From NCBI GenBank assembly GCA_034401795.1, contig CM067360.1, positions 125,946,883-126,010,882 of the forward strand: a stretch of DNA of 64,000 nucleotides, in the 5' to 3' direction. The stretch comes from Chaetoderma sp. LZ-2023a. Taxonomy: Eukaryota > Mollusca > Caudofoveata > Chaetodermatida > Chaetodermatidae. The translations under genes and the position numbers were made by a program. This document shows, in pieces, positions 10,904 through 19,551 of the stretch (positions are counted from its first letter, which is position 1; every line of letters starts with the position of its first letter). Under the pieces are notes generated by a model that worked only from the letters and a program-made list of their open reading frames with translations, searched no databases and had not been told where the DNA came from.

Positions 10904-11366
10904 TTAGTCTAGTATTCTTGACTCCAAATCTGGTTGAAATTGCCAAAGCAATTAATGAAGAGTAGCGTTTGAAATGATTTTCACCAATTTTTCGGAAAAT
11001 TCAAGATGGCCACCGAGAAAATTGACCAATCAATATTCTGTATACATGTTCTGAAGCATACCAGTCAAGGGTTGTTTCAGCCAAGTTTGCTTGAAATCGA
11101 CCACGTAGTTAATGAGGAGTAGGCTTTTATCTTATTTCCCAAAATTGTCTGAAATCCAAGCTGGTTGCCAGAAAAAATTGGCCAATCAAAATTCTGTATA
11201 CAAGTACTGAAGCGTACCTCACTCGGGTTCTTCCTGGCAAATTAGGTTGAAATCCGCTAAGTGGTTAATGAGGAGTAGCGTTTTAAAGCAAAGGTTGACG
11301 GACAGACAGACGACGGATGGTTGCCATGGCATAAGCTCACTTGGCCATTCTGGCCAGGTGACCTAA
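10904..11366 (+). mobile_element. pearl-like family A element, 5'-truncated
   Basis: Three core units carry the phrases CAAGATGGCCACC and ATCAAAATTCTGTATACA, each with a gGTTGAAAT(T/C)-type phrase, followed by a GACGGACAGACAGACGACGG tract (11298-11317). The 3' cap TAAGCTCACTTGGCCATTC then forms the hairpin TGGCC-ATTCT-GGCCA and ends GGTGACCTAA at 11366. The 5' cap is missing. Confidence 0.75.
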
Positions 11367-12065
11367 AAACAGGTCAGGAAATATTTATCTACATTACATA
11401 CATAACTGGGTTATTTATGATCAAATCAATTTCCAATACATTCCCTATGGAAATATTTGTTTACTATAAACAAATCAGGATATCTAATGATCCGATAATG
11501 ATATCGGAGTTCTGTAAATGGCACCTGAGAGGCAATTTCGTCCCGGATCAGCCGCATGAACCGGTAAAACAATTCGACAATAATTCGGTCATCTATCGGT
11601 AAATGATGCCCAAATATTGTATTTATGCAGGATTTTCTCTAAAACGGGTCACCGTTGGGTGTCGATACCAGTCAAAACATGCTAGAAGTCTATAAAGTTT
11701 CAAGAGAATCGACGAAAAACTCAAGGAGCAGTCGCCGACCAAATATTACTCCTATACATTTAAATAAAATGTACTTATGGCAGATTTTCTCAAAAACCGG
11801 TCATGTGTCAAGATGCGGGTCAACACATGCTAGGAGTCTGTGAAGTTTCAACGTGATCGACACAAAACTCTAGGAGCCGCCATTGACCAAATATTGTTCC
11901 CATACATTTCCTATGGGACTTTTTGCCCACGGAAATGCAGATAGCTCGGAAAATATATGCCCAATCCGAAACAAAAGGGCCCTATGGAGTAGTAGAAGTG
12001 TCCCAAATTTGGACTCAATCGAACGAAAACTGGAGGAGGAGATACGTTGCGAAAAATGTGACCAG

Positions 12066-12102
<37 letters not shown>

Positions 12103-12159
12103 GAAAGAACTGATAAAAGAACAATAGTCTGCGTTTACTTGGTACACGCAGACTAATAA
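11367..12159 (+). mobile_element. pearl-like family F element with AAT microsatellite and 3' hairpin
   Basis: Core units resembling 2961-4652 fill 11400-12060, then an (AAT)n tract (12067-12102). A 9 bp-stem hairpin follows, AGTCTGCGT at 12126-12134 and ACGCAGACT at 12146-12154, closing CTAATAA. The order core, microsatellite, terminal hairpin is that of bivalve pearl/HINE elements. Confidence 0.65.
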
Positions 12160-12560
12160 AGATCCTGAGAAAAAACAATAATCTGTCACAGATTAATTAG
12201 GATGTCAGATACTTGAGTGACAAACAGGATCTTTAGATTCTATGTGATATCTACTCAAATGTTGCTTTGAACAGTCTGAATGTTGTTAGGTGAATAGCAC
12301 TACTTCTGTCCTATCTGTAGAAAAAATTCATCTGAGATCTTAATCGGAAAAAGACAAGTTTTTATTTTAGCCATTTCGTAGTTTTGTGGTCAGGTCAAAG
12401 TTAAAGATCATGATTACAACACATTTAATTTTATATAATATTTATACTCTACTGATTCCTTGGAAGCAATATTATTGGAAGCCATCGATGCTTTATACTA
12501 CAATAACTCTCAGTTAAATTGCTTTTGAAACAGTGCACAGAACAATGGAGGAATCCAGTT
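12160..12560. other. non-coding, unassigned
   Basis: AT-rich sequence with no gene signal, just upstream of a MITE in the arrestin intron. Confidence 0.4.
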
Positions 12561-12870
12561 TAATTATACCCCACCCATTTCTAGCTAATCTCCACCCACG
12601 CTTCACCCGTGTTGGGATCAATCGATCCCTGCACACACTGAATCTGAATTTCGAGAAAACTATGTAGGTACATGTAAGTGGTTGAATATTTTGAAACAGC
12701 AACAGCGCCCAATCAAATTAGTTTCAAAATATTCCACAGAATGTTTATTAAATGGTAGAGACATACAATTCCTAGAACTTGTCAGACTATTAAGCATTTA
12801 TGATGGACTGAATCGCGTAATTCATGACATAATTGATTAGGATGTCAGCATACATGTGACATAGTTGATT
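12561..12870 (+). repeat. composite MITE family 2 copy
   Basis: It has ACCCATTTCTAGCTAATC, CTCCACCCACGCTTCACCC, GTTGGGATCAATCGATCC, half of the core palindrome (GTTGAATATTTTGAAAC, 12681-12735) and the AT(T)GATTATGATGTCA tail. It abuts the last arrestin exon. Confidence 0.7.
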
Positions 12871-12962
12871 ATGATGTCATATGATTGACTGGAAACCATG
12901 TTTTCGGAAATTATTTGTCTGCAATAAATTTCAAATTTTGAGTAAATGCGTTTATATTGTAG

Positions 12963-13255
12963 ATCCACCAACATATGCAGAGTGTCTTGGTGGAGCAGTG
13001 GATATTCGAGATGAGGACGACGAACATGGCTGTAATATGGGCGACGTCAGCTATACACCAATGTACACATATGTTTATGATTACAGACCACCTCCAGCAT
13101 ACTCTGAGGTGCTGGCATATAATGCATCTAATACACACGGTCACACACACGCGCACGCACGCACGCACACACACACACACACACACAGCTTATTCCTGTT
13201 TGAATATAGGCAAGAGACGCGTGGTTATTTTGCATATATTTATATGAGTATTTAG
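12963..13255 (+). CDS. arrestin domain-containing protein, last exon with two PPxY motifs
   Basis: The acceptor is TATATTGTAG at 12953-12962. With the split Asp codon the reading is D-PPTY-AECLGG, then an acidic VDIRDEDDEHG stretch, GDVSYTPMYTYVY and PPPAYSEV. Acidic DIRDED-type stretches, (Y/F)xPMY and closing PPxY motifs are characteristic of the C-terminal tails of invertebrate ARRDC proteins. With the PPPY of the previous exon there are three PPxY motifs for WW-domain ligases. After SEV the frame runs through a CA microsatellite (His-Thr repeats) to a stop at 13253-13255. The true end may be shorter: the tail after about 13113 has no family similarity, and a weak GTGCTG donor sits just there. 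Confidence 0.82.
13142..13189 (+). repeat. CA/CACG microsatellite inside the open 3' exon
   Basis: An interrupted (CA)n tract mixed with CGCA units. It lies in frame with the arrestin tail and would encode alternating His and Thr (with Ala and Arg). Two-base length changes would shift the frame. Confidence 0.9.
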
Positions 13256-13302
13256 CAAAGCACTTCATTCTATGTCATCAAAGATGAGTTATTACAGGTC
13301 AT

Positions 13303-13308
13303 AATAAA
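13303..13308 (+). promoter_or_regulatory. AATAAA polyadenylation signal
   Basis: A canonical AATAAA 48 bases past the arrestin stop codon, the only one in the near 3' flank. It lies at the left edge of a piggyBac-type MITE (the CTTTAATGG end starts at 13311), so the element may have supplied part of it. Confidence 0.55.
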
Positions 13309-13310
13309 CG

Positions 13311-13422
13311 CTTTAATGGTAAATCCGTCCAAAACCATCCTCTGCAGGGATCTTGCTGAATATCCATCTACAGGTCAAGAGAAGACAATTTTTGGAAACT
13401 TACAACTGGAATGACTGGCTTG
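13311..13422 (+). repeat. piggyBac-type palindromic MITE, left arm
   Basis: It starts CTTTAATGGTAAATCC and runs through ATATCCATCTACAGGTC to ACTGGAATGACTGGCTTG at the palindrome centre, where a hAT MITE interrupts it. It resumes at 13783. Confidence 0.75.
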
Positions 13423-13782
13423 TAGGCGTGTGCAATTATTACTTTGAGTGATCGCGATCAATTATTGTCACGTCTGAAAGCAGAAAGCGAGACATAAGGA
13501 TTACTAATTCCGGTGGTGTCGTCATCGTCCGTGATTTGAGCACTTTTGGTTGAGGTTTTTAAATCAACTTATTTTTCAACAATAGCTCATCCAATTGCAA
13601 TGAAACTTGACAGAAGTGAGCTTTACTATACAAGGATGTGATCTGCATAACAATAGATTTCAGTTTAGGACATTTTAACTATTTGATTATTATAATTTGA
13701 TTATTTAATTTTTAATCATATAAATTCACGATATTCAAAATAGTCATGATTTTTTATTTAATCATGTAATCGTGCAAACCTA
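13423..13782. mobile_element. short non-autonomous hAT-like element (360 bp)
   Basis: The termini TAGGCGTGTGCAATTATT and (complement) TAGGTTTGCACGATTAC are imperfect inverted repeats with ATCGCGATC/AATCGTG subterminal motifs. The 8 bp flanks CTGGCTTG and CTGACTCG differ at two places, as expected of an old 8 bp duplication of CTGGCTCG. It sits at the centre of a piggyBac-type MITE. A better-preserved relative lies at 45675-46093. Confidence 0.75.
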
Positions 13783-13910
13783 CTGACTCGGTTATTCCAG
13801 TGGTAAATTTTCAAAAATAGTCTTCATGATCTGCAAATGCACATTTTCTATGAGAAAACTTAGATTTTCTTGAACAAATTCAAGGGTTAAAGGTGTAATA
13901 GTCTTCTCTT
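13783..13910 (+). repeat. piggyBac-type palindromic MITE, right arm(s)
   Basis: It resumes the interrupted copy (CTCGGTTATTCCAGTGGTAA, then CTGCAAATGCACATT). A second right-arm fragment, AATAGTCTTCTCTTGACCTG at 13898, leads directly into the 46 bp satellite. Confidence 0.72.
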
Positions 13911-16122
13911 GACCTGCAAATGGACACTTCTAAAGAGCACTGCAGGAACCATGTTTGACCTGCAAATGGACACTTCTAAAGAGCACTGCAGGAACCATGT
14001 TTGACCTGCAAATGGACACTTCTAAAGAGCACTGCAGGAACCATGTTTGACCTGCAAATGGACACTTCTAAAGAGCACAGGAGGACCCATGTTTGGCTTA
14101 CAAATGGACACTTCTAAAGAGCACTGTAGGAGCCATGTTTGGCTTACAAATGGACACTTCTAAAGAGCACTGCAGGAACCATGTTTGACCTGCAAATGGA
14201 CACTTCTAAAGAGCACAGGAGGACCCATGTTTGACCTACAAATGGACACTTCTAAAGAGCACAGGAGGACCCATGTTTGGCTTACAAATGGACACTTCTA
14301 AAGAGCACTGTAGGAACCATGTTTGGCTTACAAATGGACACTTCTAAAGAGCACTGTAGGAGCCATGCTTGGCTTACAAATGGACACTTCTAAAGAGCAC
14401 TGCAGGAGCCATGTTTGACCTACAAATGGACACTTCTAAAGAGCACAGTAGGAGCCATGTTTGGCTTACAAATGGACACTTCTAAAGAGCACTGTAGGAG
14501 CCATGTTTGGCTTACAAATGGACACTTCTAAAGAGCACTGTAGGAGCCATGCTTGGCTTACAAATGGACACTTCTAAAGAGCACTGCAGGAGCCATGTTT
14601 GACCTACAAATGGACACTTCTAAAGAGCACTGTAGGACCCATGTTTGACCTCCAAATGGACACTTCTAAAGAGCACTGCAGGAGCCATGTTTGACCTCCA
14701 AATGGACACTTCTAAAGAGCACTGCAGGAGCCATGTTTGACCTACAAATGGACACTTCTAAAGAGCACTGCAGGAGCCATGTTTGACCTACAAATGGACA
14801 CTTCTAAAGAGCACTGCAGGAGCCATGTTTGGCTTACAAATGGACACTTCTAAAGAGCACTGCAGGAGCCATGTTTGGCTTACAAATGGACACTTCTAAA
14901 GAGCACTGCAGGAGCCATGTTTGGCTTACAAATGGACACTTCTAAAGAGCACTGCAGGAGCCATGTTTGGCTTACAAATGGACACTTCTAAAGAGCACTG
15001 CAGGAGCCATGTTTGGCTTACAAATGGACACTTCTAAAGAGCACTGCAGGAACCATGTTTGACCTGCAAATGGACACTTCTAAAGAGCACTGCAGGAACC
15101 ATGTTTGACCTGCAAATGGACACTTCTAAAGAGCACTGCAGGAACCATGTTTGGCCTGCAAATGGACACTTCTAAAGAGCACTGCAGGAGCCATGTTTGG
15201 CTTACAAATGGACACTTCTAAAGAGCACTGCAGGGGCCATGTTTGGCTTACAAATGGACACTTCTAAAGAGCACTGTAGGAGCCATGCTTGGCTTACAAA
15301 TGGACACTTCTAAAGAGCACTGCAGGAGCCATGTTTGACCTACAAATGGACACTTCTAAAGAGCACTGTAGGAGCCATGTTTGGCCTACAAATGGACACT
15401 TCTAAAGAGCACTGCAGGACCCATGTTTGACCTCCAAATGGACACTTCTAAAGAGCACTGCAGGAGCCATGTTTGACCTCCAAATGGACACTTCTAAAGA
15501 GCACTGCAGGAGCCATGTTTGACCTACAAATGGACACTTCTAAAGAGCACTGCAGGAGCCATGTTTGACCTACAAATGGACACTTCTAAAGAGCACTGCA
15601 GGAGCCATGTTTGGCTTACAAATGGACACTTCTAAAGAGCACTGCAGGAGCCATGTTTGGCTTACAAATGGACACTTCTAAAGAGCACTGCAGGAGCCAT
15701 GTTTGGCTTACAAATGGACACTTCTAAAGAGCACTGCAGGAGCCATGTTTGGCTTACAAATGGACACTTCTAAAGAGCACTGCAGGAACCATGTTTGACC
15801 TGCAAATGGACACTTCTAAAGAGCACTGCAGGAACCATGTTTGACCTGCAAATGGACACTTCTAAAGAGCACTGCAGGAACCATGTTTGACCTGCAAATG
15901 GACACTTCTAAAGAGCACTGCAGGAGCCATGTTTGGCTTACAAATGGACACTTCTAAAGAGCACTGCAGGGGCCATGTTTGGCTTACAAATGGACACTTC
16001 TAAAGAGCACTGTAGGAGCCATGTTTGGCTTACAAATGGACACTTCTAAAGAGCACTGCAGGAGCCATGTTTGACCTACAAATGGACACTTCTAAAGAGC
16101 ACTGCAGGAGCCATGTTTGGCT
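13911..16122 (+). repeat. 46 bp satellite array, 48 units
   Basis: The unit is 46 bp, with landmarks TGCAAATGGACACTTCTAAA and GAGCACTGCAGGA(A/G)CCATGT. Counting TGGACACTT from 13921 to 16083 gives 2162 bases, exactly 47 periods, so there is no net indel over 48 units. Variation is by substitution (GACCTGC, GACCTAC, GACCTCC, GGCTTAC variants; GGAACC, GGAGCC, GGACCC variants). The unit equals the right-arm end of the neighbouring piggyBac-type MITE. No coding or CRISPR meaning. Confidence 0.97.
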
Positions 16123-16330
16123 GGCATGACAGTTAACCTTTCTTGAGGAACGTGGCCAAAACCGGCCTCTGCAGTGGTCTTGAGTAATGTCCGTTTTCAG
16201 GCCAAGAGGAGCCTATTTTCGAAAATTTACGACTGGAATGACTGGCTCGCGAGCCAATCATTTCAGTGGTAAATGTTCAAGAATAGTCTTATCTTGGTCT
16301 GCAAATGGACATTCAATAAGCAAATATTTT
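16123..16330 (+). repeat. piggyBac-type palindromic MITE copy
   Basis: TTAACC at 16133 opens the copy, with GGCCAAAACCGGCCTCTGCA, a central GACTGGCTCGCGAGCCAATC and GGTCTGCAAATGGACATTC at 16297. It lies directly against the end of the satellite. Confidence 0.78.
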
Positions 16331-16678
16331 AATATTTTGATCAAATTTAATCATTAAAGTGTTACATTACCTTAATGTTGAGGTGGCTAACATTCAGATT
16401 TGGCTAAGGAAGGGTGTAATTGGATAATCTATTGGGCATTGGCTAAAAGTTTGCATAAACCAGCTCTGCCCCTGTCAAAATTGTTTTACAGAGAAATGTC
16501 CATTTGCAGATCACGGTTTTTAACCTGTCACTGGAATGACAGGATCAGTTATCACAACAGTCCTTTTGGTCGTAAAATTTAAAGCATAGTCTCTTGATCT
16601 GCAAATAGATACATGTATTTCTCAAGAACCTTGCATAAGTTGTTTTTGGCCTGTTTGACCATTAAAGAATTAACTCAA
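16331..16678 (+). repeat. degenerate piggyBac-type MITE remnants
   Basis: 16497-16610 keeps TGTCCATTTGCAGATCACGG, CACTGGAATGACAGGATCAG and TGATCTGCAAATAGATAC, a decayed palindrome. No gene is seen. Confidence 0.55.
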
Positions 16679-17347
16679 AACAAGAGGTCCATTTATGATT
16701 GAAATCGACCTCGTGGGTCTTGATAAGAAGACATTTTGCATTTCCCCATTGCTTTAGTATGGGAGCTTAAGCCAGGAAAGAGATCCAAGATGGCCACCAA
16801 ACCATTTATCCGACAGTTTGTAAAATGCCAAATTTGAAATCAGAATACCCAAAAACCTATATAAAACCAATATCGGCTTCAAAATCAAATACTGACATCA
16901 AACAAGCTATATGTTGATTGACTCACGGCGGCCATGTTTTTTTGACATAATTTCAGCCCAATCACCTCATTGGTTCTGGAGAAGTCGTTTTTGCGAAAAC
17001 TAGGTCATCCATGGCCAGTCAAGTTCTCTTGAACAAACTTGGTTCCACTCTTGCCCTAGATAATATTTCATGAGTTTTGACTCAATCCCCCCAAGTGGTT
17101 TTGGAGATTTTTAGATGTTTCTAAAAAGTGGCCAAAATCCAAGATGGCCACGGCCAAATTGGCCGATCGCCTTCGTTTGAACAAACTTGAATCGCCATGC
17201 CCTAGAGATGCTTCCTGCCAAATATAATTGAAACCCGTCCAGTGTTTCTTGAGTTGTTTAAAGGAAAGTTGTCTGACAATGGACAGACGGATGACGGACA
17301 GTTGCCATGGCATAAGCTCACTTGGCCATTCAGGTCAGGTGAGCTAA
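16679..17347 (+). mobile_element. pearl-like family A-related element
   Basis: The 5' end ACAAGAGGTCCATTTATG and the 3' cap TAAGCTCACTTGGCCATTC with end GGTGAGCTAATAA (17338-17350) are those of family A, with ACGGATGACGGACAG just before the cap. The interior differs: GGCGGCCATG/AGATGGCCAC phrases without the usual 'tctgtatac' unit. This is a variant core under family A ends. Confidence 0.75.
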
Positions 17348-18199
17348 TAACACAATAGGCCCTATGAAGCGAGCTATGACCTACTGCTTCCAAAATATTG
17401 TGCAAATTGAGTTTCATTTCATGTGCCAATTTTCTTCTGAAACATCGTCTTCGTGATCTGCTTCTTCTTCAGATTGATCCTCACCCAGTCAGTATTGGAT
17501 CATCATCTGATGATGATTATGATGATGATGATTATGATAACGGTATCGGCGGCCTTTCCTGAGACGATCTCGTGTTTGTCGTGCAAAGCTCCACCACATT
17601 ACGTGCCAGCTAATCTCTGATACTATCTGATCTATCTCGGTCATTACTATGTTGCTGTTTTTACTATGGTGACTTTTGATTGACGATAAGCCTTCAGACT
17701 TAGCTCTACTACTGGTGCTGAATATTACCGACTGATGAACATAGACGCTTATCAGTAGATCATTTGTTCAACAAAAATGTCAGTCTGTCAGTCACTTATA
17801 TAGATCTAGTGAATTCCATGTGAGATTGAGACAATGATTCAGCTAAATGACTTGTTGCGCTATACTTGAGAAAAGATGTTGTAGTGTGCTCTTGTTTATA
17901 TTGTGCCATTATTATGATCTACGTCAGTACAATCAAACTGCGTTACGTATGTGCTACTGCTGTCTTAGATCATTGATACATAGGTCAAGGTCGATTGACA
18001 AACCATGGTTAGTTATTTTGTTTGCCGGTCATGCACATTGTCTATGCCCAAGTGAACGCTGGATGGTTAACTATAGTTAGTTGGTAACAGATTATTTGTA
18101 GCCAGGTATCAGTCTCGGTTGGCCCTTTTGCTAGTAATGGAATTTCCGAATCTGATGGGATGCGAAAATGTATATTTTTGTCTGCTAAAACTTCAATGT
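17348..18199. other. non-coding, GAT-rich tract
   Basis: A (GAT)n-like imperfect microsatellite lies at 17505-17540. No gene or known element is otherwise recognised; a 77-codon frame at 17847 on + has no motif. Confidence 0.4.
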
Positions 18200-18610
18200 C
18201 TAATTCACCTTTCCAGAGCACCCACCCATCATATGACGTCATAATGAACTGCATGATGTGTACAATGACATAATGAATGACGTCGATAAGTACGTCATGA
18301 ATGCATATTTGAAGATGGCCTATGCGTTGTTGTACAAATTGTTTGCTTTTACTATGTAATAAATATTCTATTGAATATTTTGAAACTAATTTGGCTGGGC
18401 GCTGTTGCTGCCATAGGCAGCAACAGCGCGCATTCAAATTAGTTACAAAATATTCAACAGCTTCCCTGTATAGTTTTCAGGAAATTGATAGCTAGGGCAT
18501 TTGGGGATCGATCAATCCCAACACGGCGATGTGTGGGTGGAGCTTAGCTAGTGATGGGCGGGGCATAGCTAAAATGGAATGGTCCATTGAAAGAACATGG
18601 GAAAGCAATT
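18200..18610 (-). mobile_element. composite MITE family 2, nearly complete copy
   Basis: Read on the minus strand: ATGGACCATTCCATTTTAGC, CCCATCACTAGCTAAGCTCC, GTTGGGATTGATCGATCCC, then the core palindrome at 18361-18462 (arms TTGAATATTTTGAAACTAAT; centre GCTGTTGCTGCC / GGCAGCAACAGC), and a TGACGTCATT-rich tail ending near CACCTTTCC at 18207. CCTTTCCA-type ends on both sides suggest short TIRs. It contains no gene. Confidence 0.75.
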
Positions 18611-19200
18611 GGACTTGATAACGTTGACATAAAGTAAGAGGGAAAATATAATTTCATCAAACTTAAAATGAGTTTGTGAAATATTTAAGTGCCAAGTGAA
18701 GGCTATCTGCCATTTCAAATTTTACAAATTTTGCAATAAATATTTATGGTCGAGCTTGGGAATGTGGTTAGCGATAGTTAGCTAACTAGTTAAGTAATGG
18801 AAGTTTTATTGGGACCTAGTCAACAATAGTTATATTGCTAGCCATGTTTCCTGAATTGAACTTGACCATATATAGTTTTACCCATAATACTCAACCAGCA
18901 TCTGTGTTACTTCCTGAATGTTGTCATAGCCGCTACACACATACCTGTACATGCTCGCATAGCGGTTTTTTGTTAGCTCGTCATATACTCTAGTACCAGG
19001 GTTCGTAATGGTCATGGAAATCTTGGAGTGATGGGATTTTAGAATTTAGAAGTCTGGAAATCCTGGAAAATCTGTAGGTTTTTTACATTTGCCTTACATT
19101 CAGTAAGATGTGCAAAAATATTTTCAAAAGGTTGCTCTTTTCGAGCGATGTCTATATAAACTATTCTATGCTGGACGAAAATGTTTAAAAAGAACGCTTT
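18611..19200. other. non-coding, unassigned
   Basis: AT-rich, with GTTAGC/GCTAAC short motifs near 18765-18800. No gene recognised. Confidence 0.4.
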
Positions 19201-19400
19201 CCCCCAGTATCCTTTGGGCGATACGCCTATGACGTATTAATATATGCCTATGTGATGTATGACATTGTTCCCCCAGTATCCTTTGGGCGATACGCCTATG
19301 ACGTATTAATATATGCCTATGTGATGTATGACATTGTTCCCCCAGTATCCTTTGAGCGATACGCCTATGACGTATTAATATATGCCTATGTGACATAGTT
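19201..19400 (+). repeat. 69 bp direct repeat, about three copies
   Basis: CCCCCAGTATCCTTTGGGCG starts at 19201, 19270 and 19339, period exactly 69 with one or two changes; the last copy is slightly short. Because 69 is divisible by three, one minus-strand frame stays open with a 23-residue repeat. No protein is claimed. Confidence 0.92.
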
Positions 19401-19551
19401 CCACGTGCAATTACTTCACAGATTAAAAACAATGTCTTGTTTTCAGGAGTCATTTCCAAATATGTTGTATGAAATAGCAGAGCCTGCTAACAAAATGTAT
19501 CATTCAATATGAGAGACTTTTCCGCTCTTCGATGCTTGTAGAGCGCTCTGC

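Larger units (their letters stand above)
722..12962 (+). other. 12.2 kb TE-filled intron of the arrestin gene
   Basis: The intron is bounded by GT at 722-723 and AG at 12961-12962, and joins its exons in phase 1. It holds a Tc1 element, a Penelope fragment, a DIRS fragment split by a hAT element, two pearl-like elements and several MITEs. No other host exon was recognised inside it, so the two exons are taken as adjacent in the mRNA. Confidence 0.7.

Noticed and set aside
12911..13186. Cysteine/valine-rich minus-strand frame over the CA microsatellite
   Set aside because: Shadow of the arrestin exon and (GT)n on the reverse strand.
13911..16122. Possible CRISPR array because of a regular 46 bp period
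   Set aside because: The whole 46 bp unit repeats with point variants and there are no unique spacers. The context is eukaryotic and the unit derives from a MITE arm.
19166..19459. 97-codon minus-strand frame with a 23-residue repeat
   Set aside because: It comes from the 69 bp direct repeat, whose length is divisible by three. No homology or gene context.
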